In this document: piece after piece, positions 10,784 to 22,880 of the stretch
Layout: every line of letters begins with the position of its first letter
Position numbering within the stretch: the first letter of the stretch is position 1
NCBI GenBank assembly: GCA_016800925.1
Contig: JABCPU010000043.1
Coordinates: 1-64,000 of the forward strand
Direction: 5' to 3'
DNA: 64,000 bases
From: Suillus spraguei
Taxonomy: Eukaryota > Basidiomycota > Agaricomycetes > Boletales > Suillaceae
The notes under the pieces: generated by a model
What the model was told of the DNA's origin: nothing
Seen by the model: the letters and a program-made list of their open reading frames with translations, nothing else
The model's database searches: none
Translations under genes and position numbers: made by a program

Positions 10784-12187
10784 TCAAGAGTGCCGAGCCT
10801 TTCTGTGGAGTTTATTAGCGTGTTTTTGCAACAAAATAAAATGGACGTACTTCCGTGAGTCTGCGGGGCGAGCACGACGTGCTGGGACTCCAATGTTGTT
10901 ATCACGCTCTTGTGGATTGAAGGGAACATTGTTACGCGCACAGAGACGAGGCGCGTTCATCTCCATGTGCACTGGCAATGTAGGTGGGTCCATGGATGAT
11001 GTAGGAGCCAGGGATCTGTCAACACACCGTCTGCGTGCCCCATGGCGAGGATGAACCTCCGGCTGGTTGAGAAGTGAATCATCGTCCTGTCCTTCCTCAC
11101 TATTCGCAGATGGGACAGCAGGGAGCAGCACCTCCATTTCTTGATTTGATGGGGGGCAATCACAGTCGTCTGGAGATGTCAGGTTGGCGGGAGACTGCGC
11201 AGGCAAATCTGACAACTTGTTGGTAGTATCAAGGGCCCGCATGGACCTGACCAGTCATTGTCAAGGACACCAGGCTCAAAGTAGGGATTGTTGACAATAG
11301 CAGCGAAGGCATGGGGATCAAAGGCAGAGAAATTGGTGGTGCCTTCTACGATGGGGTCGAAAGCAGTAGAGTGAGAAAGAAATTCGGTAGCGAGCGATGA
11401 ATTATCGACAGTTCCAGCCATGCTGCCAAGCGCCGTTGATGCATCAGCTGATGCCTGGCTAGCAGTTGTGGGAAACACTTTGGGCAATGCAGAATCCAAG
11501 AGGGTATCCAATGGAGTAGTATGTGAGCCACTCTGTGCGCACGGTGAGACACATTTCACTGCATATTGGTAAGCTATTACTCACAGCATGATCCTTGAGA
11601 ATTTCATCACTGGCAGATTAGGGAGTTATGCGATACAGGTTGTTTGTATCAAAGAGTGCGAGATCCTCGACTTGACTCATATCCTCCTCAACACTCTTTC
11701 CTCGTCTATTGTTGTTATCTTCGTCAAAGTCCCAGTCTGATGAGGACTCTTCGTCTTCATCCTCTGCCATCTCATCATGTGGTAGGGTAGACTCAAATAC
11801 TGATTGGGGAGCACGTAAGTCTGTGTCTCTGAATTTAGAAACTTCAGCCATACCGAGAGCATTTTGAACGAATGCTAGGAATGCAGCTTGCATTCCATTG
11901 AAGTCTTTGTACACATGATTGAACTGGGCACCACTTTGAAGTTCGCCTACGTGATAGCTTGATTACGATAAGCACAGTTTTCCTTATGTTTGCGAATGTT
12001 GCTCACTTGTAAACTGATGTTTCACCCGTCCTAGGATCACGACCTCCCATAAGAACCGTAAACTTCCACCCGCCCGTAATGTGCGTGAGATATTTGAGGA
12101 TGCAGTCAAGCATTGGACCTAGCTCCCGAATAGCTCTACCGCAGAGGATTGAAGTCAGTAATGTGACATTCAATTGATTAGTAGGTA
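10784..12187 (-). pseudogene. C-terminal half of uncharacterised Agaricomycete protein
   Basis: Read on the minus strand from the Tc1 border at 12187, the frame starts at once with VPTNQLNVTLL, then GRAIRELGPMLDCILKYLTH and GGWKFTVLMGGRDPRTGE. After an intron comes GAQFNHVYKDFNGMQAAF. The rest is an acidic, Ser/Pro-rich tail. The GWxFTVLMGG-DPR signature is one I associate with an expanded but unnamed Agaricomycete family, and I know no function for it. It has no N-terminus here; the missing part is at 24441-25612 beyond the second Tc1. A TAA at 11618-11620 and a frameshift near 11245 mark it as decaying. Confidence 0.7.
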
Positions 12188-13804
12188 CAGTGGCTCAAAA
12201 AACTGTCCGCATGTTTTGACATTTTTCACTATCTATGATATTGTGTGAGAATGAACAAATTCCTCAAGGACATACTTATACCACATTGTAGTATGGCTTC
12301 AGGGCTTTTATTTGAGCCCTACACCGTGGGAATCGGCGGAGATATGGTGGAGATATAAGGCTTATAAAATGATGACTCATGTGGACAGTTTTTTGAGTGT
12401 ATATTAAAACTATATAAATCATTATTTATGACACCATAAAAATCATGCCACTATTATATAAATTATAAAGTGGTGTCATTATGTTATTTTATGACTATAT
12501 CTAACTATATAAACCAGAATATCTCATGTATCATAGTCATAATCACCATGAAAGCCATCTCCTCTGCTCAAAGAGATAATATCCTCTCTCTGTCTTATGC
12601 TGGCCTCTCTGCTCGCCAAATTTCCTCTAGAACTGGAGTATGCAAGTCCACTGTGGCCAAGTTCATCAAAGAAAGCCACCCAGACAAGGAAAACTCTTGT
12701 GGAGGACGTCCATCCAAGCTTACCTCTACTGACAAAAGGGCTATTATCCAACATATCACTACAGGAAAGGCTGATAATGCTGTCCAAGCCACCCATTATA
12801 TCAATTCCACCATCACTACCCCTGTCTCTTCACAAACTGTGAGGAATGTTCTCAAGGCAGCTCATCTCAAGGCAGTAACAAAGAAGAAAAAGCCTCTTCT
12901 CTCCATCAAACATAGGCAGAGAAGACTAGCCTTTGCCTTAGCTCATCAACACTGGACTGTAGAGGACTGGAAGCGTGTTATATGGTCAGATGAGACCAAA
13001 ATCAATAGGATTGGGTCAGATGGGAAGGTGTATGTATGGAAAAAGAAGGGAGATGGCCTAACAGACAGAGAGGTTAATGGGACTGTCAAGTTTGGAGGAG
13101 GTTCTTTAATGGTATGGGGCTGTATGGGATGGAATGGTGTGGGAATGCTTGCTGAGGTTGAGGGGAAGATGAATGCTGAGCAGTATGTGGACATTTTAAA
13201 TGACCACTTGCTGCCTAGCTTGGCAGAATCAGGGATTGATGAAGAAGATATCATTTTCCAACAGGATAATGATCCCAAGCACACATCCAGAAGAGCTAGG
13301 GAATGGTTTGAAGAACATAACATCAATGTTCTTGACTGGCCAGCACAGTCTCCTGATGTCAATGTCATTGAACATCTCTGGGGAACACTCAAGAAAAAGC
13401 TTCAAGCCTATGAAAACCCCCCTAAAGGAGTATGGGAGCTTTGGGAGAGAGTAGCAGTGGAATGGGGGAAGATCACAGCTGAGGATTGCCAGGAATTAAT
13501 TGAGAGTATGCCTAGAAGGATAGAGGCAGTAATTAAAGCCAAGGGAGGTCATACAAAATACTAGAATACCTGGTTATTACTGTAAAATACTTGAGTCAAA
13601 AAACTGTCCGCATGAGTCACCATTTTGTGAGCCTTGTATCTCCACCATATCTCCACCGATTCCCACGGTGTAGGGCTCAAATGAAAGCCCTGAAGCCATA
13701 CTACAATGTGGTATAAGCATGTTTTTGAGGCATTTGTTTGTTCTCACACAATATTATAGATAGTGAAAAATGCCAAAACATGCGGACAGTTTTTTGAGCC
13801 ACTG
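12188..13804 (+). mobile_element. Intact Tc1/mariner transposon, copy 1
   Basis: The element is 1617 bp from CAGTGGCTC to GAGCCACTG, flanked by the TA duplication at 12186-12187 and 13805-13806. The terminal inverted repeats are long, about 209 bp (12188-12396) and 210 bp (13595-13804), and imperfect. Each begins with CTCAAAAAACTGTCCGCATG and ends inward with a GGACAGTTTTTTGA motif in the opposite orientation. It carries one complete transposase gene. Every part I compared with the inverted copy at 25615-27231 is identical. Confidence 0.97.
12548..13564 (+). CDS. Tc1/mariner DD34E transposase
   Basis: Encodes 338 residues from the ATG at 12548. An upstream in-frame ATG at 12470 gives 364 residues, but the added residues are hydrophobic and unlike the family, so I prefer 12548. 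The N-terminus holds two helix-turn-helix units (LSYAGLSARQISSRTGVCKS, then GGRPSKLTSTDKR). The catalytic triad is present: D in WSDETK, D in FQQDNDPKHTS and E in SPDVNVIEHLW, with exactly 34 residues between the last two. The frame is uninterrupted and lacks introns, so the enzyme may be active. It catalyses excision and insertion at TA, acting on the terminal repeats that flank it. Confidence 0.97.
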   Translation: MKAISSAQRDNILSLSYAGLSARQISSRTGVCKSTVAKFIKESHPDKENSCGGRPSKLTSTDKRAIIQHITTGKADNAVQATHYINSTITTPVSSQTVRNVLKAAHLKAVTKKKKPLLSIKHRQRRLAFALAHQHWTVEDWKRVIWSDETKINRIGSDGKVYVWKKKGDGLTDREVNGTVKFGGGSLMVWGCMGWNGVGMLAEVEGKMNAEQYVDILNDHLLPSLAESGIDEEDIIFQQDNDPKHTSRRAREWFEEHNINVLDWPAQSPDVNVIEHLWGTLKKKLQAYENPPKGVWELWERVAVEWGKITAEDCQELIESMPRRIEAVIKAKGGHTKY

Positions 13805-14694
13805 TATGAAGATTCAACTTCTTAACCTTTTTGCCAGAGGACCTTTCCTTTCCTTTCCCTTGGAGGATTCACCCTGCTTTGCACTCAAAGCAGCTTCACG
13901 ATGTCCTTGAGTAGCATGCTCCTGCGGAAGCTCAGTAGTATGATAGTGCTCACATGTGGTCTTGCTGAATTGCAGAACTGTCTGTCCAAGAATGACTGTA
14001 GCACTATCAAAGAGGGAGAGTGTGTTGTCTGTGTGCAAGCGAAGTTTAGCAAAAGCGTGTCAGGTTGCCAAGTCAAAGAGCAGATTTAAAACAATCAAAT
14101 TATGAGTCTTGGGGAGGAGATCCTCGAATACTGGAAGCACACACTGAATCTCAAGAGTATTAGCAGATGTATGACTCACATAGATCCAAAGACTTACCTG
14201 AAGGAGATTCTCAAAGTCTCGACCTGCCAATCTCTTCATCACTGAAGTGTTCTTGTGAAACCATCAGATAGTGCCACATCTGAATGTTGGAACTGCCTGA
14301 TACCTTCAAGGCATCAAATTATTGAAATCTCTTGATATGATTACTCACCGTTTATTCAACTTTTGGATAATATTACCACCTTGGGCATAGAGGATGCGCA
14401 ACAAGTGGATGAAAATTGCCTTCCACACGCCAAGTTCAAATTTGTGTAGAAGATCAACAACAAACATAATAAACATGTTAAATCCAAATTTCTCGAGTTG
14501 ATCTGAGAAAGTGTTCTATGCAGAAGCATTAAATATCCAATTCAGTTCAGTTTATGATGGAGCTTACTTGGATAGGGACATAAGACTCATCACTGAGAAT
14601 CGCCTTGACATGAACTCTATCAACAGATGCACCAAGCTCAAAAATGAGCCTTCAGGCGTTCTCGATATCTCGACAGTTGTGTTGATTGTCCACT

Positions 14695-15425
14695 CGTTTT
14701 TTTTGGTCTCTTGATGCTTCATGTTGAGCTTAGTACCCATCTTTGGAACGTCACATTTTTTCACAAGGCAGCGCGGGCACAGACACTGGCCAAGGAACTT
14801 GATGCTCGGCAGAAGGACCCTAAAACAAACTGTGAGCAAGCAAAAACAAACAGAATAATTTAATACTCACTTTTCAGGGTAATCAGCAGAATATGAGAAA
14901 AATTGAGGGAACACACAACATGTGATTCCATTTGCGCAACGAATAACCATTCCATGCTCATAGGCATGCATGAAATCTTCATCAAGCAATAACTTCCAAA
15001 TTGCTTGAACAAGTTCATGCTTACAGAAGGTGTGGACCTCATCTGTTGTTGCTTCACCCACGTTTTTTTTGGTCTCTTGATGCTTCATGTTGAGCTTAGT
15101 ACCCATCTTTGGAACGTCACATTTTTTCACAAGGCAGCGCGGGCACAGACACTGGCCAAGGAACTTGATGCTCGGCAGAAGGACCCTAAAACAAACTGTG
15201 AGCAAGCAAAAACAAACAGAATAATTTAATACTCACTTTCAGGGTAATCAGCAGAATATGAGAAAAATTGAGGGAACACACAACATGTGATTCCATTTGC
15301 GCAACGAATAACCATTCCATGCTCATAGGCATGCATGAAATCTTCATCAAGCAATAACTTCCAAATTGCTTGAACAAGTTCATGCTTACAGAAGGTGTGG
15401 ACCTCATCTGTTGTTGCTTCACCCA
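14695..15425. repeat. Near-exact 366/365-bp tandem duplication in the Plavaka gene
   Basis: Copy 1 is 14695-15060 and copy 2 is 15061-15425. Reading them base by base I find one difference, a T lost in the CACTTTTCAGG run (14868 region against 15235 region). Each copy holds the end of one exon (HTFCKHELVQAIWKLLLDED to SADYPEK), a short intron and the next exon (VLLPSIKFLGQCLCPRC to HQETKKN). Both copies begin at CGTTTTTTTT. It is either a very young duplication or an assembly or gap-filling artefact. Confidence 0.9.
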
Positions 15426-15499
15426 CAATATATTTCCTGAATATCATCTGGAAGCTGTACATATGACCGTCAAATCAGTAGTTACATCTATAGGAAACT

Positions 15500-15985
15500 T
15501 TAAAGACTATGTCCACTACTGGGTAGATCCAGAGCTAGACAATAATCTTGACCTATAGTATGTGCAATGGGGTAAAATCAGGTACTGTATCGTGTGGGGT
15601 ACGTGGTGCTTATATATCCTAAATCATATGTACTCAGAATGCTCTAGGCGAGATCAGTAGTGCTCAAGTATAGTAACCACCATATGTAAACATAGTGTGA
15701 GGTGCTGCGGCACGAGGCAACATGTAATAAGGCTTGCCATGGAATCAGTGATAATGAACATAAAACAAACAACACACCAAATGGAGCTATGCAGACGCGG
15801 CAAGGACATGGGAGGACATCGGTATGTGGAATGAGGTGCGGCAGTCGGTACAGTGTGCGGTAAGCGTGGGATGCCGCTGGTAATGCTAAAGGGGTAAGAT
15901 GGCCATGGACAAGTGGTAACTCCTATAGACGTGAGACGAGTGTCAAAAGGTAGGGTTTTAAGCCTAGTGCCAATATGTTCATTAC
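15500..15985 (-). mobile_element. LTR-like insert replacing part of Plavaka
   Basis: This block lacks Plavaka coding sequence, which is continuous before and after it apart from a missing piece. On the minus strand it starts TGTAATGAAC just after the codons for DDIANTL. It holds a TATATAAGCACCACGTACC promoter-like motif near 15610, and its far border is unclear around 15540-15560. No target duplication was found, so a deletion probably accompanied the insertion. It could also be other non-coding DNA. Confidence 0.35.
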
Positions 15986-17133
15986 AACGTGTTTGCAATG
16001 TCATCCTCAAAAGCTGACCGAATGACTGATGTGAGCAACCAGTGATAAATTCCTGGCACTTCGAGTTCTGGTGCGTGTTCCTCTGATTGCCATTTCATTC
16101 GTTCTTTTGGTAGGCGAATTTTGACTGAAGATTGACACCACCCAAATTCTTCATGCAGAGGATTTGACTGATCTTGCAGAGACTTATCTAATAGTTTAGC
16201 CTCACAAGTGCAAGTGAAGCCAGCCAGATCCTTCGATCTGAAACATGGGTGCTGGTGAATACCAGCTAGCCAATTAATTTCAGTGTCAGATTTATTGTTC
16301 ATCCCAGTATAGTGCCAGGACATCAGCAATCCACATGTTTGATTGGTGAATGCATCAAATAGATGGTCATCATCCACACCCAGGGGTGCGAGTCCAGTAG
16401 TAGACACGAGTGAGCCCAGGCCTGTCACAGGTGGTCCTTCAAGCGCCGGTGCATCTGTGAGATTGATGAGGGAAGTATCGTTTGGAGGGATGAAGGAGGG
16501 ACGAGCTGGGTAGACTTGATAAAGACCCATTGAATCTGGATCCATCTGAAAAGGGTCTGCAGGAGGCAGCTCGACAAATAATAGATCCTTGTCAGAAGAA
16601 TCTGATGGAGTTGGTTCCTGCTGAGGAGGTGCACGGCACAAAGGTTTCTTGACTGGCATGTGAGCCAGGGGTATTGAGGAACCAGGAAGGTAGTCAACAA
16701 AATGCTGGGGCATTCAAATAGAACACCCCGAACACTTTGATAGACATTGCATGGGTGGAGTGGGTGACCTTGCTGGCGGTGGAGTGGGTGGATTTGCTGG
16801 CGGTGATGGCAGGCGAGACGGTCCAGCAATGTTCATGTCCTAGAAATAAAATAGTAGTATACACAAAGAAAATTAAACACAAGCTTACCTCGAGATTGAG
16901 ATCCACATAGTCGAGCTGGTCTTCAGCAAAACTTTCTTCTTCCACCTGCTGATGGTGCTTCTTCATGTTATGGAGAAGATCTCATCCTTGAGACTTGCGT
17001 TTTTTGGCCTGTTTTGAAAAAAATCATCCAAGGTCAGTGCCTTGTTCTTTTCACACTTTAAGGCATGCATGGAGAGTTGTCTCTGTGACATAAAGCCCTG
17101 ACCACAGCCAATACAATGGACTGTACTATCCAT

Positions 17134-17812
17134 AATGTGAAGATGGTGGATGTGCACTGACAACAGAGAACAGGAACTGCTCACTTTCTATCAGTATTGT
17201 AGTCTGCTGATCATTTAAGGTGCTTGCAGGTTCGGAGTAAATGCATGCGGTGATCTGCCATAGGGTGAGTCTCAAGTCACAATGCAATGCCAGTTATCAG
17301 AATTAGTTATGATTATGGTGCATACAGTATGTGAAAGGGCATGTATAAGAAGACAACAAAGGGTTAAGAATCAGAATTACCACATACAGTAGTCCAGAAC
17401 CTTGTGCGGTACTTGGTACACTGGACACAGGTCCTGTTCCATTGCAGTATAGGTACTTATTCTGGTCCATTCAGAAGGCTTCAGAAGGTGGTGGATGGCA
17501 TGGGCTGAAAGAGCAAGGGCAAAGACCACAAGTCCCTGTAGGGTTGATGCATCAAGTCTGTTAGTTTTCAGTAATAGGTAATGCATCAACTCCGTACATT
17601 ACAAAGCCTCACAATGCATTGGTGATGCATTAGAACATGCTAACTATCAGACTTGAGTACCTTGTGTAGTACTATACTTTGCTCTTCCCCCGGCCAGTTA
17701 TTAACCCCGGTAACTTCAAGACAGTAACTTTGAGACTGGCAACTTCATTCATCAGTGATGTAATACAAGGTACACTACATAGGTACCAACAGTAGACAGA
17801 AAATCCAAAGCA
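17134..17812. other. Spacer between the Plavaka start and the KDZ end
   Basis: No supported gene. It should hold the 5' end of the Plavaka element, but I found no clear terminal repeat. TGATGCATCA and TGATGCATTAGAACA words at 17524 and 17621 resemble the start of the LTR-like element at 10200, so an LTR scrap is possible. A 70-residue minus frame (17377-17589) has no recognisable domain. Confidence 0.35.
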
Positions 17813-20800
17813 TCAGGGCATATTACCTGGGATTGGTAACATGGCAGTTGGATTGCCCAGTATATCTTGTGGAGAAATAAATGGGGCCCATATGCTGCGA
17901 AAATGGGCAGCGAGGCGATGGCGAATATTGGCTTGCTGCGATGCATAAGCACGTAGGCCTTCATCCCGGGCAGCAGTTCCTGGTTCTTCTCCATTGCAGG
18001 GGGCAGACTCGTAGACCTGGAGGACTCCCTGCCCTTTCCACCAATTTGCCTGCCAATTAAAAAATTGCAGGACCTGGCGCATCTCCTCCTGGAGAAGATC
18101 TACTTCTTCAGCCCAACAAAGCGCCCTAGCACAGGATTTACACCATTCGACGCGAACACCTAGCAAATACTGAGATTAATTCCACCCAAACGAAAAAAAT
18201 CAAAACGAAGCCTTACCATCGACATCCCCACCATCTGCACAGCCGTCCACACCGTCCATCATCCAAATCCATGTTAGCCTTCGCCTTCCCTCTCCCTGAG
18301 TGGCAAATGGATCAATGAGTGGCTTCACATCGTCATCAGAGAGGTCCTGCAACCGCCCGCGCCAATCTACTTTCTTCAGAATGGGTGCGAGACGTTTGAG
18401 CGCCCCCCATGCGGTCCTATAGCGCTTCACGCAGGCCGCCTGCCTGGCATGTACACATGTGAGTGCATTTTGAGCCCGAGTGTTGGCCCCATGGCCTCAA
18501 ATCCACTCTCTCTTGAAATTTAAGAGGGAGCAGTGTACACGGAGGCACTGCCTAAGTTCTTCTAAAGCGTTGTGAGCTTGCACAAACCGCAACTCCCACT
18601 CGATATGCTGGAGGTGGGGATCGCAAGCATTGCCATTCAATGCAGATGGGAGCCACAGTTTTATGAGCTCAGCATTATCGAGATCACTGGTTGCTGACGC
18701 GGTGACAAGCACTTGCACCGATGGCACGTACAGAAGTTGGGTCTGCCTCCATGAGTCAATCTTTCGACGAAGAGAAATCCTTGTGCGGAGGACACTCAAT
18801 TTCTGTGTATCTGTGGCATGAACACCCAGATTGTCGGCTACGACCTTCAAACACCGTCTTGTAGAAACTTTTAGCGTGGTAAGGGAGACACAGGCTAATC
18901 ACTCACTGTTCTTCTTCGAGGTCCATACCTGATGCAACGAGTACACTTGGTGATACGTCAGGGTGAAGTGAAAGATCTACACCACGCTCGAGCTCCTTGG
19001 CCTCGAGCTGGGCCAAACTCAAGTGCGCACTGGCTTGCGTAATTGCTGGTCGATATATTAAGTAGGGTACACCAAAGAGATATCAAACCAAACTTACTGA
19101 TGCCTTTCGGCTCTAATGGGTTGGTAACTGTCATATCGTTCGGGTTTTCCTCCCATGCCTCCATTTCAGCCTTCCAGGCCATGCGGTTTTCAGAAGAAAT
19201 TGCTATCAAACTCCTCAAAAGCAACACCGTGTTCGGCCTTTTCTGTCTGAGCTTCTTTTATCTTGAGCAAGAGCAATGATCCTAAGACCAACTCTATCAG
19301 TTTTCACGCATGTAATACCACGCAACTAGAGCTCACCAAGTCCAACCACTTTCTTCCAGTTCCAGTCGCCGAAATGGTCGTCTAGTGTGTCTCGACGACA
19401 TCCTGGACCCATAGCCTTCGTGCTTGAAGCTACAGGATTGATATTGGACCAGCCTCACTCTGGTGCCTCGCCATCTGTGCGCCCCACAAAGCGAGTAAAG
19501 TTGAACGAAAAAATGGTTTGGCACTTGGAGACGTGCGCAGGGAGATGAAACTTAGGCACAAAAAATGGATCGTCCTCGCAACATAATTAAAGTGGTGTGA
19601 AGGCGGCAAAGACAGCATGCGCGACCAAAGATGCTTGTGCCATTGGCAAGCAATGTCATATGACACGTTCAAGGCATCCACCGTCGAGTGTCGTAGTGAT
19701 GAGAAAAACAAATAATCCATGTTCAAGTACTTGATTGTGTTTGTCAGATCAGATCATAAAATCAGTGAGAAAACACACTTCTCTCCCTTTTGAAGGTCGC
19801 CAACTCCATTGGGACGCTTCATATTATGACGTGCGCAATCAACAGTACCCACTCCCATTGCTGCAAGTCCTTGAGACAATTTGGTTTCTGCCATATTCAT
19901 GGCATTATGGTTCGAGCATGTGCTTTTCTGTAAGTTAGAATGGTCAGATGGCATCTTGATGCAAGCAGTGAAGAAACATACCTCTTGTATGTCTCCAATC
20001 CTGTCCAAGATGTAAGACTTGTAAGATTTCTCCTCTACAAAATAAGCCCAACCTTGTGAAAGGCTGGGATCAGTCTCGTCGGATGACACAGCACGTCTTT
20101 TCAGACAAAAGTTGGCATCAATCGCTAGAAAAAGACCATAAAGCCAACTGGGACATGATCAGCGCTCCCGACCACCTCATGATATACATCGGACTCACCC
20201 TTTGGCCTTCGGGGCATCTTGCCAATCATCTGGGAGATTTTTCCCAGGTTGCGGACATGCAGGGCATAGCACAGCACACTGACCCTCTGAAGTACCTGCC
20301 ACACCACTTGGATCATGGCCGCGACCTGAGCGTTTTAACATCACTAAATGACGCCATTGACGAATCATGCGCATGAAAGATTCATAATGGTCCTGAAGCG
20401 ACAGTGTGAACTGAGAAATTAACACTTAGAGAGATTAAAACTTACCTTTTGTCACGTCAAGCCCGTGTTGTCTGTTAAATGAACCAGCGAATGATAAAAC
20501 TCGTATGCGGAGGTCTTTGATTCAAAGGATAGGACATGATAGTGATGAAGAACACGAAATGTTGCAGCCGATCGTGGATCAGTAGAAGTCGATGGATACC
20601 AACCAGCACGCAATAGTTGCTTGGTATGTGTCTGGGAGGTCGTGCAACCACAGAAGTCCAGCCCAATCTCATGTACGCCATTTGTGTCAATGAGAACAAA
20701 TTCATCATTGAATGCTTTCTTTGGAAGAATACACCGTTCGCCAATTGTATGACCAAGCTGTACGCGAAGACCCATAGTTTTCAATGAAATGCGCTGAAAA

Positions 20801-21570
20801 AATTGACCAGTCCATTCCTAGGAGGCTAATGAGTGATCAGGACTTTCACAGCTAAGAAATAAAGCTGACCTCTATACGATGAGTAGGCAACCGTATGTGA
20901 TACTGGATGATACAGAGACCACAGTATAATTGTGAATCTAAGTAGTCCTGACACCGATATTGAGGGGGAGTCGATGTTGGACATGGACATCCAGGACACA
21001 CATCAGAAGTGTAACCTCTGCGTCCCTCGTGCTGCAGCAGTTCCGCCAGAAATAAATCGCGTTCATTCATCCAGATGAGAAGGGGGTCGTCCTAAGGTTT
21101 CATTCAATGGGAGCAATCACTTATCACTAAATTAAACATACCACGGGCATTCGCTTGCGCCCTGGTGTATTCTCTGAATCGTCTAGTAGTACAAACGGAT
21201 CTGGTTCTCCGAAATCATATGAAAGATCACAGAAATCCTCTCCTGGAACAGCAGATTGATTGTCGGGTTCATAAGATGGTGATACAGACATGGTTCCCCG
21301 GATTTGCTGCCTAGAAACCTTCAAAATGCCATCTCGGCAGGACGAAAATGTGAAAGAGGCATGGATTGGTGCTTGGGAACGCTGGTTGGGTGGTGTATAG
21401 TGGTTTAGTCGAGCTCGTTTTCGGCTTGGGTTTGATTGCCCATGCCCACGGCTGTTGATCTGGCGGAAGGTCCACGGAAGAGGTGCGGCCTGAATAGTTT
21501 GCAAGGAAGGACCCGATGATTCATTGTTGGCACTTGTGCTAGCCCACATTCCAGTTAACTGATTCAACAT
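17813..21570 (-). pseudogene. KDZ (Kyakuja-Dileera-Zisupton) transposase
   Basis: About ten minus-strand exons can be chained with GT-AG introns of 35-60 bases. The order is as follows: a Ser/Pro-rich N-terminus; a CxC2-type cysteine cluster near 20880-21020 (CPGCPCPTS, YRCQDYLDSQLYCGLCI, LPTHRIE); FCGC near 20645; the signature CPACPQPGKNLPDDWQ near 20260; WLYGLFLAIDANFCLKRR near 20120; CSNHNAMN; ARHNMKRPNGVGDLQKGEK; YDIACQWHKHLW near 19650; and a long coiled-coil C-terminus ending near 17813. These are hallmarks of KDZ DNA transposases. In-frame TGA codons occur at 19455-19457 and 18497-18499, and frameshifts near 19560 and 19190, so the copy is dead. KDZ elements can travel with TET/JBP genes, but none was seen here. 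Confidence 0.88.
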
Positions 21571-21694
21571 CGCAATGGCTGGCTGCAGAACTTTTCGTTT
21601 CGAAACTTCTCACGCCAGAAAGACCGGGATCCGACGCAACACGAACAAGACCATATGCCATTGATGAAACTCTACAGAACAACTAAAATAGTGC

Positions 21695-21985
21695 CTAGGG
21701 TTCCACCATCTCCACTTTGCCCTGATCAATAGCCTCCCGAAGCAGCCTCTCCCCAATTGCGATGGAGACTGCATTATTGATCTGGATGGAAGATGGGATA
21801 CGCAAGCCTTCAATGAAGAATGGTACCTGGGAGTGCATGATTGTTAGTGCAGGGACTGGAGAGGGACAGTACATGCCCTCTATAATACCTCTATATAGAC
21901 CTGCAAAGCGACGTATGTGTCTTGTGGGATCCGAACATGTCTTGTGGGCATTTGACTTACTGAAATTGTCAAGATTCAGACACAA
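21695..21985 (-). pseudogene. Unrecognised frame upstream of KDZ
   Basis: An open frame of 96 codons contains FAGLYRGIIEGMYC, VPFFIEGLRIPSSIQ and IGERLLREAIDQG, which look like real protein rather than random sequence. Several GT and AG sites inside would allow short introns, so the frame may be a set of exons. I do not recognise the family. It lies just upstream of, and on the same strand as, the KDZ gene and could be an accessory gene or a relic. Confidence 0.3.
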
Positions 21986-21989
21986 GGAG

Positions 21990-22880
21990 CCTGTTCAATA
22001 CATTTAACACGTATTAGACTTACCAGAAAAGAAATGGTGTGTTGGAGAGAAGCTCAAAGGTCTGAAACTGAGAAGCTCAAAGGTTCTGAAACTTGCATTT
22101 GAGTTGCTGAAAGTAGGAGGATAGGATGAACTTAGCCGTTGTTCACAGTGGTGTATAGATTACATAATATGGTCCAACCACTTATTTCAGTCCGACCATA
22201 CAGTTCACAGCTGTAAGTATCAGTTATAATTGAAGCCATTCACCTACATGTCGCAGCTGAGGACCACCGTGATCCATGGAACAACAATGCAGTGATATGT
22301 TTACCTATATATGAGTCACCATGTGTGGACAACAGCTCAGTTTTGCATCCAACTACTGGGTGGCGTCATGGCGTCACTTCATTCACACTGAATACTAACT
22401 TGAATGAATGCTAACAACAGCTCGAATTCAGGGGAACTTGTTAATCCTCATGCTACATAGGTAAGTCTATGATGAAATTATCGTGAAAGCATGTCATGAT
22501 GATGTATATATCACTCCCAGGCAGGTATCTTTAGTCCATTCCTCTGAGATAGCAAGTCTCTCTTGGACTTACCATCTTACTGTGTTTTATGGTCCGACCA
22601 TCTGCAGCATAAGTGCTTCCTAGGTGAGTCTACAATCATATTTATTGACAAAGGTATGTCATCATGATATATATACTACTCCCAGGTGTCTGTTGTCTAT
22701 TCTTTCTGAGTATGCAAGTCTCACCCCGACTTATCATCTTACTGTATGTTTTACAGTCCGACCTTCACACCAATCGAAGACTTGTTGTTTGGGTCCAAAT
22801 AGTGTAAGGGTCTATTTAAATGCTTCGTTCTTTTGCTCCTCACGATCCAAGGTTACTTTGCAGTCCCTCCATTTTTCACC
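21990..22880. other. Non-coding stretch with an imperfect direct repeat
   Basis: No gene recognised. Two imperfect units at 22457-22600 and 22620-22763 (period about 163) share a TAGGTRAGTCTA start, a TATCACTCCCAGG-like middle and a CTTACTGT...GTCCGACC end. A further TCCGACCAT word lies at 22190. The promoter of the gene that starts at 22881 would be at the right end. Confidence 0.55.

Larger units (their letters stand above)
13807..17133 (-). pseudogene. Plavaka transposase, N-terminal and central part
   Basis: The minus-strand start is at 17133, with a zinc finger (CIGCGQGF...H..KC). The Plavaka N-terminal motifs follow: MDPDSMGLYQVYPARP at about 16530, the SWHYTGMNNKS region near 16300, and VPGIYHWLLTSVIRSAF near 16030. 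An unrelated block replaces the next part (about 15500-15985). The centre resumes with LPDDIQEIYCG, then FMHAYEHGMVI and FFSYSADYPEK (present twice, see the duplication at 14695-15425). DLLHKFELGVWKAI comes near 14430, then KRLAGRDFENLLQ near 14210. The frame reaches LNLH at the Tc1 border. The remaining C-terminal third lies at 27234-28696. Confidence 0.85.

Noticed and set aside
12946..13392. Minus-strand ORFs inside the Tc1 transposase
   Set aside because: They are shadows of the intact DD34E frame and appear identically in both copies.
17377..17589. Small gene between Plavaka and KDZ
   Set aside because: A 70-codon frame without domain or splice support, in a stretch that holds LTR-like words.
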